DNA of 59,589 nt, taken from the NCBI RefSeq assembly GCF_020523795.1, contig NZ_JAJALI010000002.1, forward strand, positions 1-59,589. Direction: 5' to 3'. Positions 40,979 through 49,204 of the stretch are shown piece after piece. A program made the translations under genes and the position numbers. This DNA comes from Ancylobacter sp. Lp-2. Its GTDB lineage: Bacteria > Pseudomonadota > Alphaproteobacteria > Rhizobiales > Xanthobacteraceae. Within the stretch, counting starts at the first letter, position 1. Every line of letters starts with the position of its first letter. The notes under the pieces were generated by a model, which saw only the letters and a program-made list of their open reading frames with translations, was not told the origin of the DNA and searched no databases.

Positions 40979-42196
40979 ATGAAGAAGATCGCAGCTGGGA
41001 TCGTGCTCTCGGCGCTCGCCGCCACTGGCGCGGACGCCGAGGAGACCAAGCGCAGCCGCGTCGCGCCGCCGGCGGTGTACGACGTCGCGCCCGGCCTCGG
41101 CCATTTCACCGACGACGTGCTGTTCGGCGATGTCTGGCTGCGCACGGAGCTCGCGCCGCGCGACCGTAGCCTGATCACCGTCGCCACGCTGATCTCCACC
41201 GGCAAGACGGCGCAGATCGGCGGGCATGTCCGGCGGGCGCTCGACAATGGCGTGAAGCCCGGCGAAATCGGCGAGACGATCACCCAGCTGGCCTTCTATT
41301 CCGGCTGGCCGAATGCGATCTCCGCCGTCGCCGAGGTGAAGAAGGTGTTCGACGAGCGCGGCATCGGCCCGGTGACGGACAGTGCCGCCGCGCCCATCGA
41401 GCTGGAGCCCGCCGCCGAGGCGGCGCGGACGGCGGCGGTGAACAACGGCGTGGCGCCGACCGCGCCGGCGCTCGCCGCATTGACCAACCGCGTGCTGTTC
41501 GGCGATCTCTGGCGCCGGCCGGAGCTGGCGCCGCGCGACCGCAGCCTCGTCACCATGGCGGCGCTGATCGCCATCGGCCAGCCCGAGCAGCTTCCCTTCC
41601 ACGCCAACCGCGCCATGGATAACGGCCTGACACGCACCGAGGCGGCGGAGGTGCCGACGCATCTCGGCTTCTACGCCGGCTGGCCACGAGCGATGTCGGC
41701 GGTGCCGGTGCTCGAACGGGTGTTCGCCAGCCGCGAGGCGAGCGCGCAGCCGGCCGCCGCCCAGCCGGTCTCCGCCTCCGCCAATACCGAGCTGCGGATC
41801 GTCCGCGCCGATCCGGAGGCGGGCACTCCCGGCCCGGCCGACCGCTTCAGCGGCGAGGTGCGGGTCTCCGGCCCCTATCGCGGCGACGCGCCCGCCCGCA
41901 TTGGCGGGGCGACGGTTGCCTTCGCCGCCGGCGCCCGCACCGCATGGCACACCCATCCGCTCGGCCAGACGCTGTTCATCGTCTCCGGTCGCGGCTGGGT
42001 GCAGAGGGAGGGGAGCCCGCGCGAGGAGGTGGGCCCCGGCGACGTCGTCTGGATCCCGCCGAATGTGCGCCACTGGCACGGCGCGACCGCCGATCAGCCG
42101 ATGACGCATTTCGCCATCGCCGAGGCGCTGGACGGCAGCGTGGTGACCTGGATGGAGCTGGTCCCGGACGAGGTCTATCGCACCGGCGCGCGCTGA
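40979..42196 (+). CDS. Exported fusion of two carboxymuconolactone-decarboxylase-like domains and a cupin
   Basis: 405 residues behind a strong AAGGAGATG. An apparent signal peptide (MKKIAAGIVLSALAATGADA) precedes two CMD repeats (VLFGDVWLRTELAPRDRSLITVATLI... and VLFGDLWRRPELAPRDRSLVTMAALI..., each ending in HLGFYAGWP/QLAFYSGWP-type segments). These are joined by an Ala-rich linker to a cupin with metal ligands in TAWHTHPLGQTLFIVSGRG and NVRHWHGAT. The CMD repeats lack the CxxC of AhpD. Similar CMD-cupin proteins exist in databases, mostly uncharacterised. It follows the hydroxylase operon by 123 bp. Confidence 0.88.
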   Translation: MKKIAAGIVLSALAATGADAEETKRSRVAPPAVYDVAPGLGHFTDDVLFGDVWLRTELAPRDRSLITVATLISTGKTAQIGGHVRRALDNGVKPGEIGETITQLAFYSGWPNAISAVAEVKKVFDERGIGPVTDSAAAPIELEPAAEAARTAAVNNGVAPTAPALAALTNRVLFGDLWRRPELAPRDRSLVTMAALIAIGQPEQLPFHANRAMDNGLTRTEAAEVPTHLGFYAGWPRAMSAVPVLERVFASREASAQPAAAQPVSASANTELRIVRADPEAGTPGPADRFSGEVRVSGPYRGDAPARIGGATVAFAAGARTAWHTHPLGQTLFIVSGRGWVQREGSPREEVGPGDVVWIPPNVRHWHGATADQPMTHFAIAEALDGSVVTWMELVPDEVYRTGAR

Positions 42197-42208
42197 GCCG
42201 CATCCTGA

Positions 42209-42245
42209 CCCCGTCACGCCGATCCGATGGAGTGGCGTGACGGGG
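42209..42245. terminator. Hairpin between convergent CMD-cupin and ykgJ genes
   Basis: A 12-bp perfect stem (CCCCGTCACGCC at 42209-42220 and its complement at 42234-42245) with a 13-nt loop fills the gap between convergent stops. It could serve both strands; no T-run. Confidence 0.55.
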
Positions 42246-42259
42246 GATGGTCAGGGATG

Positions 42260-42814
42260 TCAGGCGGGCGGCTTTGGCGGGCCGGGAACCCTCTCGGCCA
42301 CATATTTCACGCCATCGGCGGTCGGACGCATCCGGACGCGGAAGCTGTCTTCCGTGCTCATGCGGCCAAGCGGGATTGCCTGATAGCCGATGATCAGCGT
42401 CGCCTCGTCATGCACGAACACCAGCACATGCGCGCCCCTTGGCAGCAACTGCCGTGCCCAGCGCGCGAGGTCGCCGCGATAGGGCTGACGCGACCAGGCC
42501 CGCGGGTGGCCGGGGTCGACCTGCACATAGAGGAAGCCGTTGCCCGGGAACCGCGTCACCACCATCTTCGAGCGGGTCGGCTTCCAATGGTCGGGGAAGC
42601 GCGGCGCGGCGAGCCACTCGCAGTGGAAGGCGCGGCAATAGTCCGGGCGGCTGGCGTAGATGCCGCAGCCCCGGCCCGGCGTGCAGTGCGGGCACCATTG
42701 TCCTTCCGGCTTGTCGAGGACCGGGATCGTGTAGACCTTGCAGCACAGGGTGCAGTCGCCGCAGGCGCGCGGCGGCGACGCGAATGGAGGGTCGGAAGGC
42801 GCGGCGATGTCCAT
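42260..42814 (-). CDS. YkgJ-family zinc/iron-chelating cysteine-cluster protein
   Basis: 184 residues with the family pattern of cysteines near the N-terminus: CGDCTLCCKVY, then WCPHCTPGRGCGIYASRPDYCRAFHCEW, giving a CxxCxxCC...CxxC...C...C...C cluster that binds zinc or iron-sulfur. The remainder (VTRFPGNGFLYVQVDPGHP, PRGAHVLVFVHDEATLIIG) is conserved in alphaproteobacterial homologues but without assigned function. It is a single gene convergent with the CMD-cupin gene. Confidence 0.87.
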   Translation of the reverse strand: MDIAAPSDPPFASPPRACGDCTLCCKVYTIPVLDKPEGQWCPHCTPGRGCGIYASRPDYCRAFHCEWLAAPRFPDHWKPTRSKMVVTRFPGNGFLYVQVDPGHPRAWSRQPYRGDLARWARQLLPRGAHVLVFVHDEATLIIGYQAIPLGRMSTEDSFRVRMRPTADGVKYVAERVPGPPKPPA

Positions 42815-42876
42815 CGATGAGGTCAGACTCCGTCAGGCCGGGGCCGGGACCACTCTGCTGGCGACCACGTCCCGGC

Positions 42877-43893
42877 TCAGAGGCGGAGCAGGGTCTTGAT
42901 GGCGCGGCGCTCGTCCATCGCGCGGTAACCCTCGGCGACGTCGGCGAGCGGCACTTCCAGATCGAACACCTTGCCGGGATCGATCTGGCGCGACAGCACC
43001 AGGTCCATCAGATGCGGCAGGAACCGGCGCACCGGCGCGGGGCCGCCCAGCATGCCGACCTGCGAGAAGAACAGCGACTGGCCGTCGAACTCGACGCCAT
43101 GCGGCACGCCGACATAGCCGATCATCGAGCCGGGGCGCGCGCATTGCAGCGCCTGCGCCATCGATTCCTTGGTGCCGACGCACTCCAGTACCGAGTCCGC
43201 CCCGACACCGCGGGTAAGTTCCTTGATCCGCGCCACGCCGGCCTCGCCGCGTTCGGAGACGATGTCGGTGGCGCCATATTCCAGGGCGAAATCCTGCCGG
43301 CGCTTGTGTCGGCTCATCGCGATGATGCGTGCCGCGCCCATCTGCTTGGCGGCCAGCACGCCCATCAGCCCGACCGCGCCGTCACCCACCACCACGACGG
43401 TCGAGCCCGGCTGCACGCGCGCCGCGTCGGCGGCGTACCAGCCGGTGCCCAGCACGTCGGAGGTGGCGAGCAGGCTCGGGATCAGGTCGTCCGCCGGCAA
43501 TTCGGGCGTGGCGACCAGCGTGCCGTCGGCCAAGGGTACGCGCGCCAGCGGCGCCTGCGCCCCGCTCATGAACTCGCGTTGCTCGCAGGAGGACGGAAAG
43601 CCGAACCGGCAATGCGGGCAGGTATTGTCGGACAGGCAGAACGAGCCGACGACGAACTGGCCCGGCTTGACGTTGCGCACCGCGCTGCCGACCTCGACGA
43701 CGACGCCGCAATATTCGTGGCCCATCGCCAGCGGCGCGGTGACCTCGTTCAGGCCGCGGAACGGCCACAGATCGGAGCCGCAGATGCAGCTTGCCGACAG
43801 GCGGATGATGGCATCGGTCGGACGCTGGATCTCGGGTTCGGCGACCTCCTCGCAACGCACGTCGCCCGGACCGTGCAGAATGGTTCCCAACAT
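42877..43893 (-). CDS. Zinc-dependent alcohol dehydrogenase (MDR family)
   Basis: 338 residues of the medium-chain dehydrogenase family. Catalytic-zinc ligands are in CICGSDLWPFRG and GHEYCGVVVEVGS; the structural-zinc lobe CPHCRFGFPSSC has an altered fourth position, typical of the threonine-dehydrogenase-like branch. Rossmann motif VVVVGDGAVGLMGVLAAKQMGA. The substrate is not evident; sorbitol/threonine-type or broad aldehyde reductases are candidates. A perfect 8-bp inverted repeat lies about 125 bp upstream. Confidence 0.9.
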   Translation of the reverse strand: MLGTILHGPGDVRCEEVAEPEIQRPTDAIIRLSASCICGSDLWPFRGLNEVTAPLAMGHEYCGVVVEVGSAVRNVKPGQFVVGSFCLSDNTCPHCRFGFPSSCEQREFMSGAQAPLARVPLADGTLVATPELPADDLIPSLLATSDVLGTGWYAADAARVQPGSTVVVVGDGAVGLMGVLAAKQMGAARIIAMSRHKRRQDFALEYGATDIVSERGEAGVARIKELTRGVGADSVLECVGTKESMAQALQCARPGSMIGYVGVPHGVEFDGQSLFFSQVGMLGGPAPVRRFLPHLMDLVLSRQIDPGKVFDLEVPLADVAEGYRAMDERRAIKTLLRL

Positions 43894-44245
43894 GATCCGC
43901 TGTCCTTCGTGATCGGAGCCGGCACGCCAGCGCTGAGCCGGCCTGGCGCCTTCCCCTTCTTGCCAAGTGCCGGGAGTATAGGCGGGCTCACGGGCCGCCC
44001 ATTAGGTGCCGGAAGGCGCATGAACCTATGATCCCGGTTCATGAGTGGCCCTCGTTCGTGAGGGCCGGGACACTGCGGGGCCTTGCCGAGTGCGGACATC
44101 TCGTCGATATGAAAGGGACGCCTCGCGGGAAAGCGGGTGAGGCGCTTTCGTGTGCCTCCGTCTACACTACCGCGTCGAGCAGCTGGAAAACACGGCCCGG
44201 TCCCGCGCAGATCGCGTGCGCAGGGCACAGGTACTGAACTGAATA
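43894..44245. promoter_or_regulatory. Divergent region of alcohol dehydrogenase and dusA
   Basis: About 350 bases with no credible gene. It contains the inverted repeat CATGAACC/GGTTCATG (44019-44026 and 44036-44043, 9-base spacer), a possible operator for the dehydrogenase, and a second hairpin GGCCCTC/GAGGGCC (44047-44066). Leaders of both genes complete it. Confidence 0.45.
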
Positions 44246-45247
44246 ATGATGAACTATCAATCGTTTAGGTTTTCCGTCGCGCCCATGATGGACTGGTCCG
44301 ATCGCCACTGTCGGGCATTCCACCGTACCCTGTCGGCACGCGCGTTGCTCTACACCGAAATGGTCACCGCCAATGCGGTGATCCATGGCGACCGGGAGCG
44401 GCTGATCGGTTTCTCTCCCGTCGAACACCCGGTGGCGTTGCAGCTGGGCGGCTCCGATTCCGAGGCTCTGGCCAAGGCCGCCGCCATCGCCGCCGAGTGG
44501 GGCTATGACGAGATCAACCTCAATGTCGGCTGTCCCTCCGACCGCGTGCAGGGCGGCAATTTCGGCGCCTGCCTGATGCGCGATCCCGCGCTCGTCGCCG
44601 CCTGCGTCGCGGCGATGAAGGCCGAGGTCGGCATTCCCGTCACCGTCAAGTGCCGCATCGGCGTCGACGAGCAGGACCCGGAAGTGGCGCTCGACGCGCT
44701 GGCCGACGCCGTGCTGGCGGCAGGGGCGGATACGCTCACCGTGCATGCGCGCAAGGCGTGGCTGCAAGGGCTGTCGCCGAAGGAGAACCGGGACATCCCG
44801 CCGCTCGACTATGACCGGGTGTACCGGCTGAAGCAGCGCCTGCCGCGCGTGCCGGTCATCATCAATGGCGGCATCGGCTCGCTGGAGGAGGCGGAGGCGC
44901 ATCTCCTCCATGTCGACGGCGTCATGCTGGGACGCGCCGCCTATCAGCAGCCGGAACTGCTGCTCGGCGTCGATTCGCGTCTGTTCGGCGCGGAAGATCC
45001 GCATGCCGATGCGTTCTCCGCCGTCGCCGCCTTCGAGCCCTATATCGCCGCGCATCTCGAGGCCGGCGGTAGGCTGCACGACATCACCCGCCACATGCTC
45101 GGCCTGTTCACCGGCCGTCCCGGCGCGCGGGCCTATCGCCGCCGGCTCGCCATCGAGGGCGTGAAGTCGGGGGCCGGCCTCGACGTGTTGCAGGCGGCGG
45201 TCGACGAGGTGCGCCGCGCCGAGGAACGGCGGGCATTGGTGGCATGA
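44246..45247 (+). CDS. dusA: tRNA-dihydrouridine synthase A
   Basis: FMN-dependent reduction of uridines 20/20a in the D-loop of tRNAs. 333 residues: VAPMMDWSDRHCRAFHR at the N-terminus, LLYTEMVTANAVIHGDR, the active-site Cys about 96 in EINLNVGCPSDRVQGGNFGA, VKCRIGVDE, VHARKAWLQGLSPKENRDIPPLDY and VIINGGI for phosphate binding. The KAWLxGLSPKxNRxIPPL block separates DusA from DusB and DusC. ATG 44246 or 44249 may initiate. The last codons overlap the TauE gene (ATGA). Confidence 0.96.
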   Translation: MMNYQSFRFSVAPMMDWSDRHCRAFHRTLSARALLYTEMVTANAVIHGDRERLIGFSPVEHPVALQLGGSDSEALAKAAAIAAEWGYDEINLNVGCPSDRVQGGNFGACLMRDPALVAACVAAMKAEVGIPVTVKCRIGVDEQDPEVALDALADAVLAAGADTLTVHARKAWLQGLSPKENRDIPPLDYDRVYRLKQRLPRVPVIINGGIGSLEEAEAHLLHVDGVMLGRAAYQQPELLLGVDSRLFGAEDPHADAFSAVAAFEPYIAAHLEAGGRLHDITRHMLGLFTGRPGARAYRRRLAIEGVKSGAGLDVLQAAVDEVRRAEERRALVA

Positions 45248-46083
45248 TGATCGCGTCGCTTCCCCTCGACCAGATCCTGTGGCTGGTCGGTATTCTACTC
45301 GCCGCCGGTTTCGCCACCGGCATCCTCGCCGGCCTGTTCGGCATTGGTGGCGGCGCCATCATCGTGCCGGTGCTCTATGAGGTGTTTGGCGTCGTCGGTG
45401 TGCCGGACGCGCTGCGCATGCATCTCGCGGTCGGCTCGGCGCTCGCCATCATCCTGCCGACGGCGCTGCGCTCCTTCTTCGCCCATCGCTCGCGCACCAA
45501 GATCAACACCGGCGTGCTGCGGCAATGGGTGGTGCCGATCGTCATCGGCGTGCTGGCCGGCACGGCGCTGGCGGCGGTGTCGCCGGACCGGGTGCTGCAA
45601 CTGGCTTTCGTCGTGTTCGCGGTGCTGATGTCGATCCGCCTGCTGTTCGCACGCGACAGCTGGGTGCTGGCCGACGACCTGCCGGGTCCGTGGCCGATGC
45701 GGCTCTACGGGGCGTTCATCGGCGTGATAGCCTCGCTGGTCGGCATCAGCGGTGGCGGCATCGCGGTCGCTATCCTGTCGCTCTACCGGGTGCCGATTCA
45801 CCAGGCCATCGCCACGTCCTCCGGCCTCGGGGCGCTGATCGCGGTGCCCGGCGTGATCGGCTACGTGCTCGGCGGCTGGCCGCATCTGGCGGAGCTGCCG
45901 CCGCTGTCGCTCGGCTTCATCTCGCTTCCCGGCGCCGTGCTCGTCGGCTCGGTGGCGGTGCTGGCGGCACCGCTCGGCGCGAAGCTGGCGCATCGCTTCA
46001 GCAAGCGTCAGCTGGAGGTCGGATTCGGCCTCTATCTCGCCTTGATGGGGCTGCGCTTTCTGGTGGCGCTGGTTTCCGGCTGA
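45244..46083 (+). CDS. TauE/SafE-family sulfite/anion exporter
   Basis: 279-residue inner-membrane protein with about eight spans and the duplicated TauE signature: GFATGILAGLFGIGGGAIIVPVL in the first half and FIGVIASLVGISGGGIAVAIL in the second. Family members export sulfite, sulfoacetate or other organic sulfur anions; many are unassigned. It overlaps dusA by 4 bp, a linkage that is probably only transcriptional convenience. Confidence 0.93.
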   Translation: MMIASLPLDQILWLVGILLAAGFATGILAGLFGIGGGAIIVPVLYEVFGVVGVPDALRMHLAVGSALAIILPTALRSFFAHRSRTKINTGVLRQWVVPIVIGVLAGTALAAVSPDRVLQLAFVVFAVLMSIRLLFARDSWVLADDLPGPWPMRLYGAFIGVIASLVGISGGGIAVAILSLYRVPIHQAIATSSGLGALIAVPGVIGYVLGGWPHLAELPPLSLGFISLPGAVLVGSVAVLAAPLGAKLAHRFSKRQLEVGFGLYLALMGLRFLVALVSG

Positions 46084-46113
46084 GGGCAGTCGCCCTCAGC
46101 GATCCCGCGCCTT

Positions 46114-46842
46114 TCAGCGATCCAGTGCCTTGGCGCGCATCACCAGCTTCTCGCCGCGGATCTCGAAGCTGTCGAGGCGGGACAGGAAGGTCATGCCGAG
46201 CAGGCTGTGCTTGAGCGTACCGGGGCTGGCAATCAGAGCCGGCACCTGACGCTCCTCGATGCTGCCGGCGATCGACACCCGGTCGAGCACGACGGCGGCG
46301 GCGCGGCCGCGGCCATTGGCGGTGTCGATCGGGATGTCGTAGCGCAGCAACTCCATCGGCAGGCCGGCGGCCACCGCGTCTTCTGGGGTGAGCACGACGC
46401 TGGAGGCGCCGGTATCGACCAGCATCGGAATGCGGTTGCCGTTGATCTCGACGCGGATGTTGAAATCGCCGTCGCGGGCGCGGGCGACCTCGATCGCCGG
46501 GCCGGTGTCATGGCCGACCGGCACGGCGTAGCCGGGGGCGAGCTCGGCGAGCACGCGGTAGGCGACGCTATGGATTTCAAAGCGATAGGTATAGCCGACG
46601 CCCAGCACGGCGAAGATGACCAGCCACAGCGCGGCGGCGCGCAAGGCATCGCCGAGGCGGCCGGCAAAGGTCGCCACCGCGCCGGCGCCGACCACCAGCG
46701 CCAGAGCCGACAGGGCGACCAGGCGGGTGAGCTGGTTGGTGGTGAGCCCGGCGACGCCCCCGGCCTCGGCATTCCACAGGATCAGCCCGATGCCGGCGGC
46801 AAGGCCGATCACCACCACCCACATGAAGCGGTCGGCATTCAT
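46114..46842 (-). CDS. Membrane-anchored retropepsin-like aspartic protease (TIGR02281 type)
   Basis: 242 residues: three hydrophobic segments (about 7-25, 42-60, 70-86) then a single-domain clan AA protease with FNIRVEINGNRIPMLVDTGASSVVL (catalytic Asp about 143) and a C-terminal SLLGMTFLSRLDSFEIRGEKLVM flap/return. This is the common alphaproteobacterial TIGR02281 family, active as a dimer; substrates unknown. The start overlaps the DUF1289 gene by 4 bp and the gene ends an operon bluB-cobS-DUF1289-protease. Confidence 0.9.
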   Translation of the reverse strand: MNADRFMWVVVIGLAAGIGLILWNAEAGGVAGLTTNQLTRLVALSALALVVGAGAVATFAGRLGDALRAAALWLVIFAVLGVGYTYRFEIHSVAYRVLAELAPGYAVPVGHDTGPAIEVARARDGDFNIRVEINGNRIPMLVDTGASSVVLTPEDAVAAGLPMELLRYDIPIDTANGRGRAAAVVLDRVSIAGSIEERQVPALIASPGTLKHSLLGMTFLSRLDSFEIRGEKLVMRAKALDR

Positions 46843-47084
46843 CGCGCGGACTCGCGGTGCCGGGGAGCGCGACTCTGGGACTCGCGACTCGGGGACTCGC
46901 GGCGGCTCTGGCGGGCGAGGCGGTTCATGATCGCGCGGCGCGCGGTTTCGTCGAGGCTGGGCCAGGCACCGATCTCCTCGAGCGTGCGCCCGCAGCCGAC
47001 ACAATGGCGACCAGCGGCATCGAGTGCGCACACTCCGACACAGGGGGTAGAAACGCGTTTGGACATGGGAATCGGGCGGTTCAT
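46839..47084 (-). CDS. DUF1289 small cysteine-rich protein
   Basis: About 81 residues. The DUF1289 signature TPCVGVCALDAAGRHCVGCGRT carries four cysteines likely to bind metal, followed by LEEIGAWPSLDETARRAIM. The C-terminal tail is Arg/Ser-rich with a repeating SRESPSRESQSR-like pattern. ATG 47084 overlaps the cobS stop (ATGA), supporting this start over the internal ATG 47066. Function unknown; it is often next to TIGR02281 proteases in alphaproteobacteria, as here. Confidence 0.85.
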   Translation of the reverse strand: MNRPIPMSKRVSTPCVGVCALDAAGRHCVGCGRTLEEIGAWPSLDETARRAIMNRLARQSRRESPSRESQSRAPRHRESAR

Positions 47085-47875
47085 CCGATCGACCGCGCGA
47101 AGATAAGCGCCCCCAGAAGGAACGCAATCTCGACAGTCAGCGCCGCCGCACCGGCGACATCCCCCGTTTGCCCGCCAAATTTGGCCGACGCAAGGCGGAT
47201 GATGCCGCTCCACGCCAATAAGGCGATGAGAAGGCCGCTGAGGAATGCTGTCCAACCCATTGTTGTCACAACGGAAACGATGGAGATGGCGACAGCGGCG
47301 ATCCCCGCCTTCCACAGTGTGGCGCGCGAGGGGCGGCCGGCGCGGCCGGCGAGTCCATCCGGGCGGGCGGAGGGCAGCGCCGCGATCAGGCCGAGCGCCG
47401 CCAGCCGGGACAGGGCGGCGGCGGCGAGCAGGGCGCCGGCGGCCCCGGCCCATGAAAACGTGGCCAATCCTTCGAGGGCGCCGATGCGCAGCAGCGTCGC
47501 CAGCAGCAGCGCCACCGCGCCAAAGGTGCCGAGCCGGCTGTCGCGCATGATGGCGAGGCGCCTCTCACGCGTCATGCCGCCGAGCCCGTCGGCGGTGTCG
47601 GAGAAACCGTCCTCATGCAGTGCCCCGGTGGCGAGCACCATCACGCCGACCGCCAGCGTCGCGGCGATAAAACCGGGCAGGATGGTGAGTGCGGTGAGGT
47701 GGACAATGAGGCCGATCAGGCCGATGAGGGCACCGGCCAGCGGGAAGCAGGGGCCGAGCCGGTCGAGGTCGGGCGGGCCGTCCTCCGGCTCCCATGAGAA
47801 GCGCGGCACCGGCAGCCGGGTGAGGAAGCGCAGCGTCGTCGGAAGGTATATGAGTATGGTTGGCGGCAAGGTCAT
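47081..47875 (-). CDS. cobS: Adenosylcobinamide-GDP ribazoletransferase (cobalamin synthase)
   Basis: Final assembly step of adenosylcobalamin: joins adenosylcobinamide-GDP and alpha-ribazole (phosphate) in the membrane. 264 residues, strongly hydrophobic, with the family start TLRFLTRLPVP, PLAGALIGLIG, the metal-binding HEDGFSDTADGLGG and RLAIMRDSRLGTFGAVAL motifs. It lies 15 bp after bluB, which makes the lower ligand, and opposite cobT, which activates it. Confidence 0.96.
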   Translation of the reverse strand: MTLPPTILIYLPTTLRFLTRLPVPRFSWEPEDGPPDLDRLGPCFPLAGALIGLIGLIVHLTALTILPGFIAATLAVGVMVLATGALHEDGFSDTADGLGGMTRERRLAIMRDSRLGTFGAVALLLATLLRIGALEGLATFSWAGAAGALLAAAALSRLAALGLIAALPSARPDGLAGRAGRPSRATLWKAGIAAVAISIVSVVTTMGWTAFLSGLLIALLAWSGIIRLASAKFGGQTGDVAGAAALTVEIAFLLGALIFARSIG

Positions 47876-47890
47876 GGGATGCGGCTTCGC

Positions 47891-48523
47891 TCAGCGCTCC
47901 AGGAGGACGTCGCCGGGCGGCAGGCGGTGCTCCCAGCCGGCGCGCTCCAGCTCCGGGATGTCGGAGGGCGCGCGCGGATAGCCTATGCACAGATGGGCGA
48001 TGAGCCGCCAGTGCCCGGGCACCTCAAGCGCCGTCGCCACCGCCGACGCGTCGAGGATCGACACCCAGCCGAGCCCGATCCTCCGCGCCGCCGCCGCCAG
48101 CCACAGCGTGTGCACGGCGAGCACGGCGGAATAGCCGAGGGTCTCCGGCATGGTGGCGCGGCCGAGGCCATGGCCGATCTGCGTCTCGGTATCCACGAAG
48201 ACGGCGACCTGCTCGGGCGCGTCGTCGAGCCCGGCGAGCTTTAGCCGGGCATAGAGGCCGGCGCGCTCTTCCTTCTGCGCGGCGAGCGCCTCGGCGTTGC
48301 AGGTCTCGAAGATGGCGCGGATCCGCGCCCGCCGTGCCGCCGAGGCGACCCGCACGAAGCGCCAGGGCTGGCTGAGCCCGACGCTCGGCGCCTGATGGGC
48401 CTGGCGGAGCAGGGTGTCGAGCAGCCCTTCCGGCAGTGGGCGGGTCTCAAAATGCCGGACATCCCGCCGCCAGAGGAACAGCTGGTCGAGTTCGCTGCAG
48501 AAGGTGGGAGACAGGGCGATCAT
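47891..48523 (-). CDS. bluB: 5,6-dimethylbenzimidazole synthase
   Basis: Flavin-destructase that converts reduced FMN plus oxygen into 5,6-dimethylbenzimidazole, the lower ligand of vitamin B12. 210 residues of the nitroreductase-like BluB family: FLWRRDVRHFETRPLP (FMN phosphate contacts), HQAPSVGLSQPWRFVRV, GRATMPETLGYSAVLAVHTLWLAAAARRIGLGWVSIL and the catalytic-site VPGHWRLIAHLCIGYP. The MPETLxYS segment separates BluB from ordinary nitroreductases. First gene of the bluB-cobS-DUF1289-protease operon. Confidence 0.95.
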   Translation of the reverse strand: MIALSPTFCSELDQLFLWRRDVRHFETRPLPEGLLDTLLRQAHQAPSVGLSQPWRFVRVASAARRARIRAIFETCNAEALAAQKEERAGLYARLKLAGLDDAPEQVAVFVDTETQIGHGLGRATMPETLGYSAVLAVHTLWLAAAARRIGLGWVSILDASAVATALEVPGHWRLIAHLCIGYPRAPSDIPELERAGWEHRLPPGDVLLER

Positions 48524-48594
48524 GCCGCTTCCCGTAGCAGAAATCGCCGCGGGGCGTCAGCCGGCGTCCCGGTCCGGGTGCGTCGCGCCGCGGA

Positions 48595-48891
48595 TCAGGC
48601 CGCGCTGTCGAGCGGCCGGATGTTCGTGACGTCGGCGGCCGCCCGCTCGGCCTGGACGAGGTCGTGGGCGGCCTGAAGGTTCATCCAGAATTCCGGCCCG
48701 GTGCCGAACAGGCGGCCGAGCCGCAGGGCGGTGTCGGCGGTGACCGGCGTTTCCTCGCGCGCCAGCCGCTCGATCCGGGTGCGCGGCACATGCACCGCCT
48801 TGGCCACCGCATAGGGGCTGAGGTTCAGCGGCCGCAGGAACTCCTCGCGGAGGATCTCGCCGGGATGGATGGGGGGCAGGGGGCCGTGCAT
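48595..48891 (-). CDS. higA: HigA-family antitoxin (XRE helix-turn-helix)
   Basis: 98 residues from ATG 48891. Typical HigA start (LPPIHPGEILREEFLRPLNLSPYAVAKAVHVPRTRIERLAR) with an HTH, then TPVTADTALRLGRLFGTGPEFWMNLQAAHDL. It neutralises the HigB toxin encoded immediately upstream (10-bp gap) and probably represses the operon through the repeats at 49205-49261. Toxin-before-antitoxin order is the HigBA hallmark. Confidence 0.93.
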   Translation of the reverse strand: MHGPLPPIHPGEILREEFLRPLNLSPYAVAKAVHVPRTRIERLAREETPVTADTALRLGRLFGTGPEFWMNLQAAHDLVQAERAAADVTNIRPLDSAA

Positions 48892-48901
48892 GGGGCTGTC
48901 C

Positions 48902-49183
48902 TCAGTGATAGTCGACGATCTCGACATCATGGGCGTGTCCGTCACGCCAGACGAAGCAGATGCGGAATTGATCGTTGATGCGAAGAGAATGCTGACCGGC
49001 GCGGTCGCCCTTCAGTTGCTCCAGACGGTTGGCCGGCGGTGCCCGCAGGGCTTCAAGGGTGACGACGGCATTCAGCATGGCCAGCTTGCGCTGGGCGACG
49101 CGGATCAGATCAGCAGGAAAACCCTTGCCGCTCGTGCCGTTCCAGACCGCCTGAGCCTGCTTACCCTTGAAGCTCTGGATCAT
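48902..49183 (-). CDS. higB: HigB/RelE-family toxin
   Basis: 93 residues of the RelE/HigB superfamily of ribosome-dependent mRNA endonucleases. The core FPADLIRVAQRKLAMLNAV, LRAPPANRLEQLKGDRAGQHSLRINDQFRICFVW and HDVEIVDYH is the classic plasmid-maintenance killer pattern. It precedes higA by 10 bp. The pair is inserted between the B12 genes bluB-cobS and cobT. All key residues look intact, so an active module is likely. Confidence 0.93.
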   Translation of the reverse strand: MIQSFKGKQAQAVWNGTSGKGFPADLIRVAQRKLAMLNAVVTLEALRAPPANRLEQLKGDRAGQHSLRINDQFRICFVWRDGHAHDVEIVDYH

Positions 49184-49204
49184 GGGTGGCCCGCATCCTC
49201 ACGC

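Noticed and set aside
38570..42217. 1215-codon open frame on the minus strand
   Set aside because: Spans antisense to three well-supported genes (Ior-type subunits, CMD-cupin); no domain and the composition of a frame shadow.
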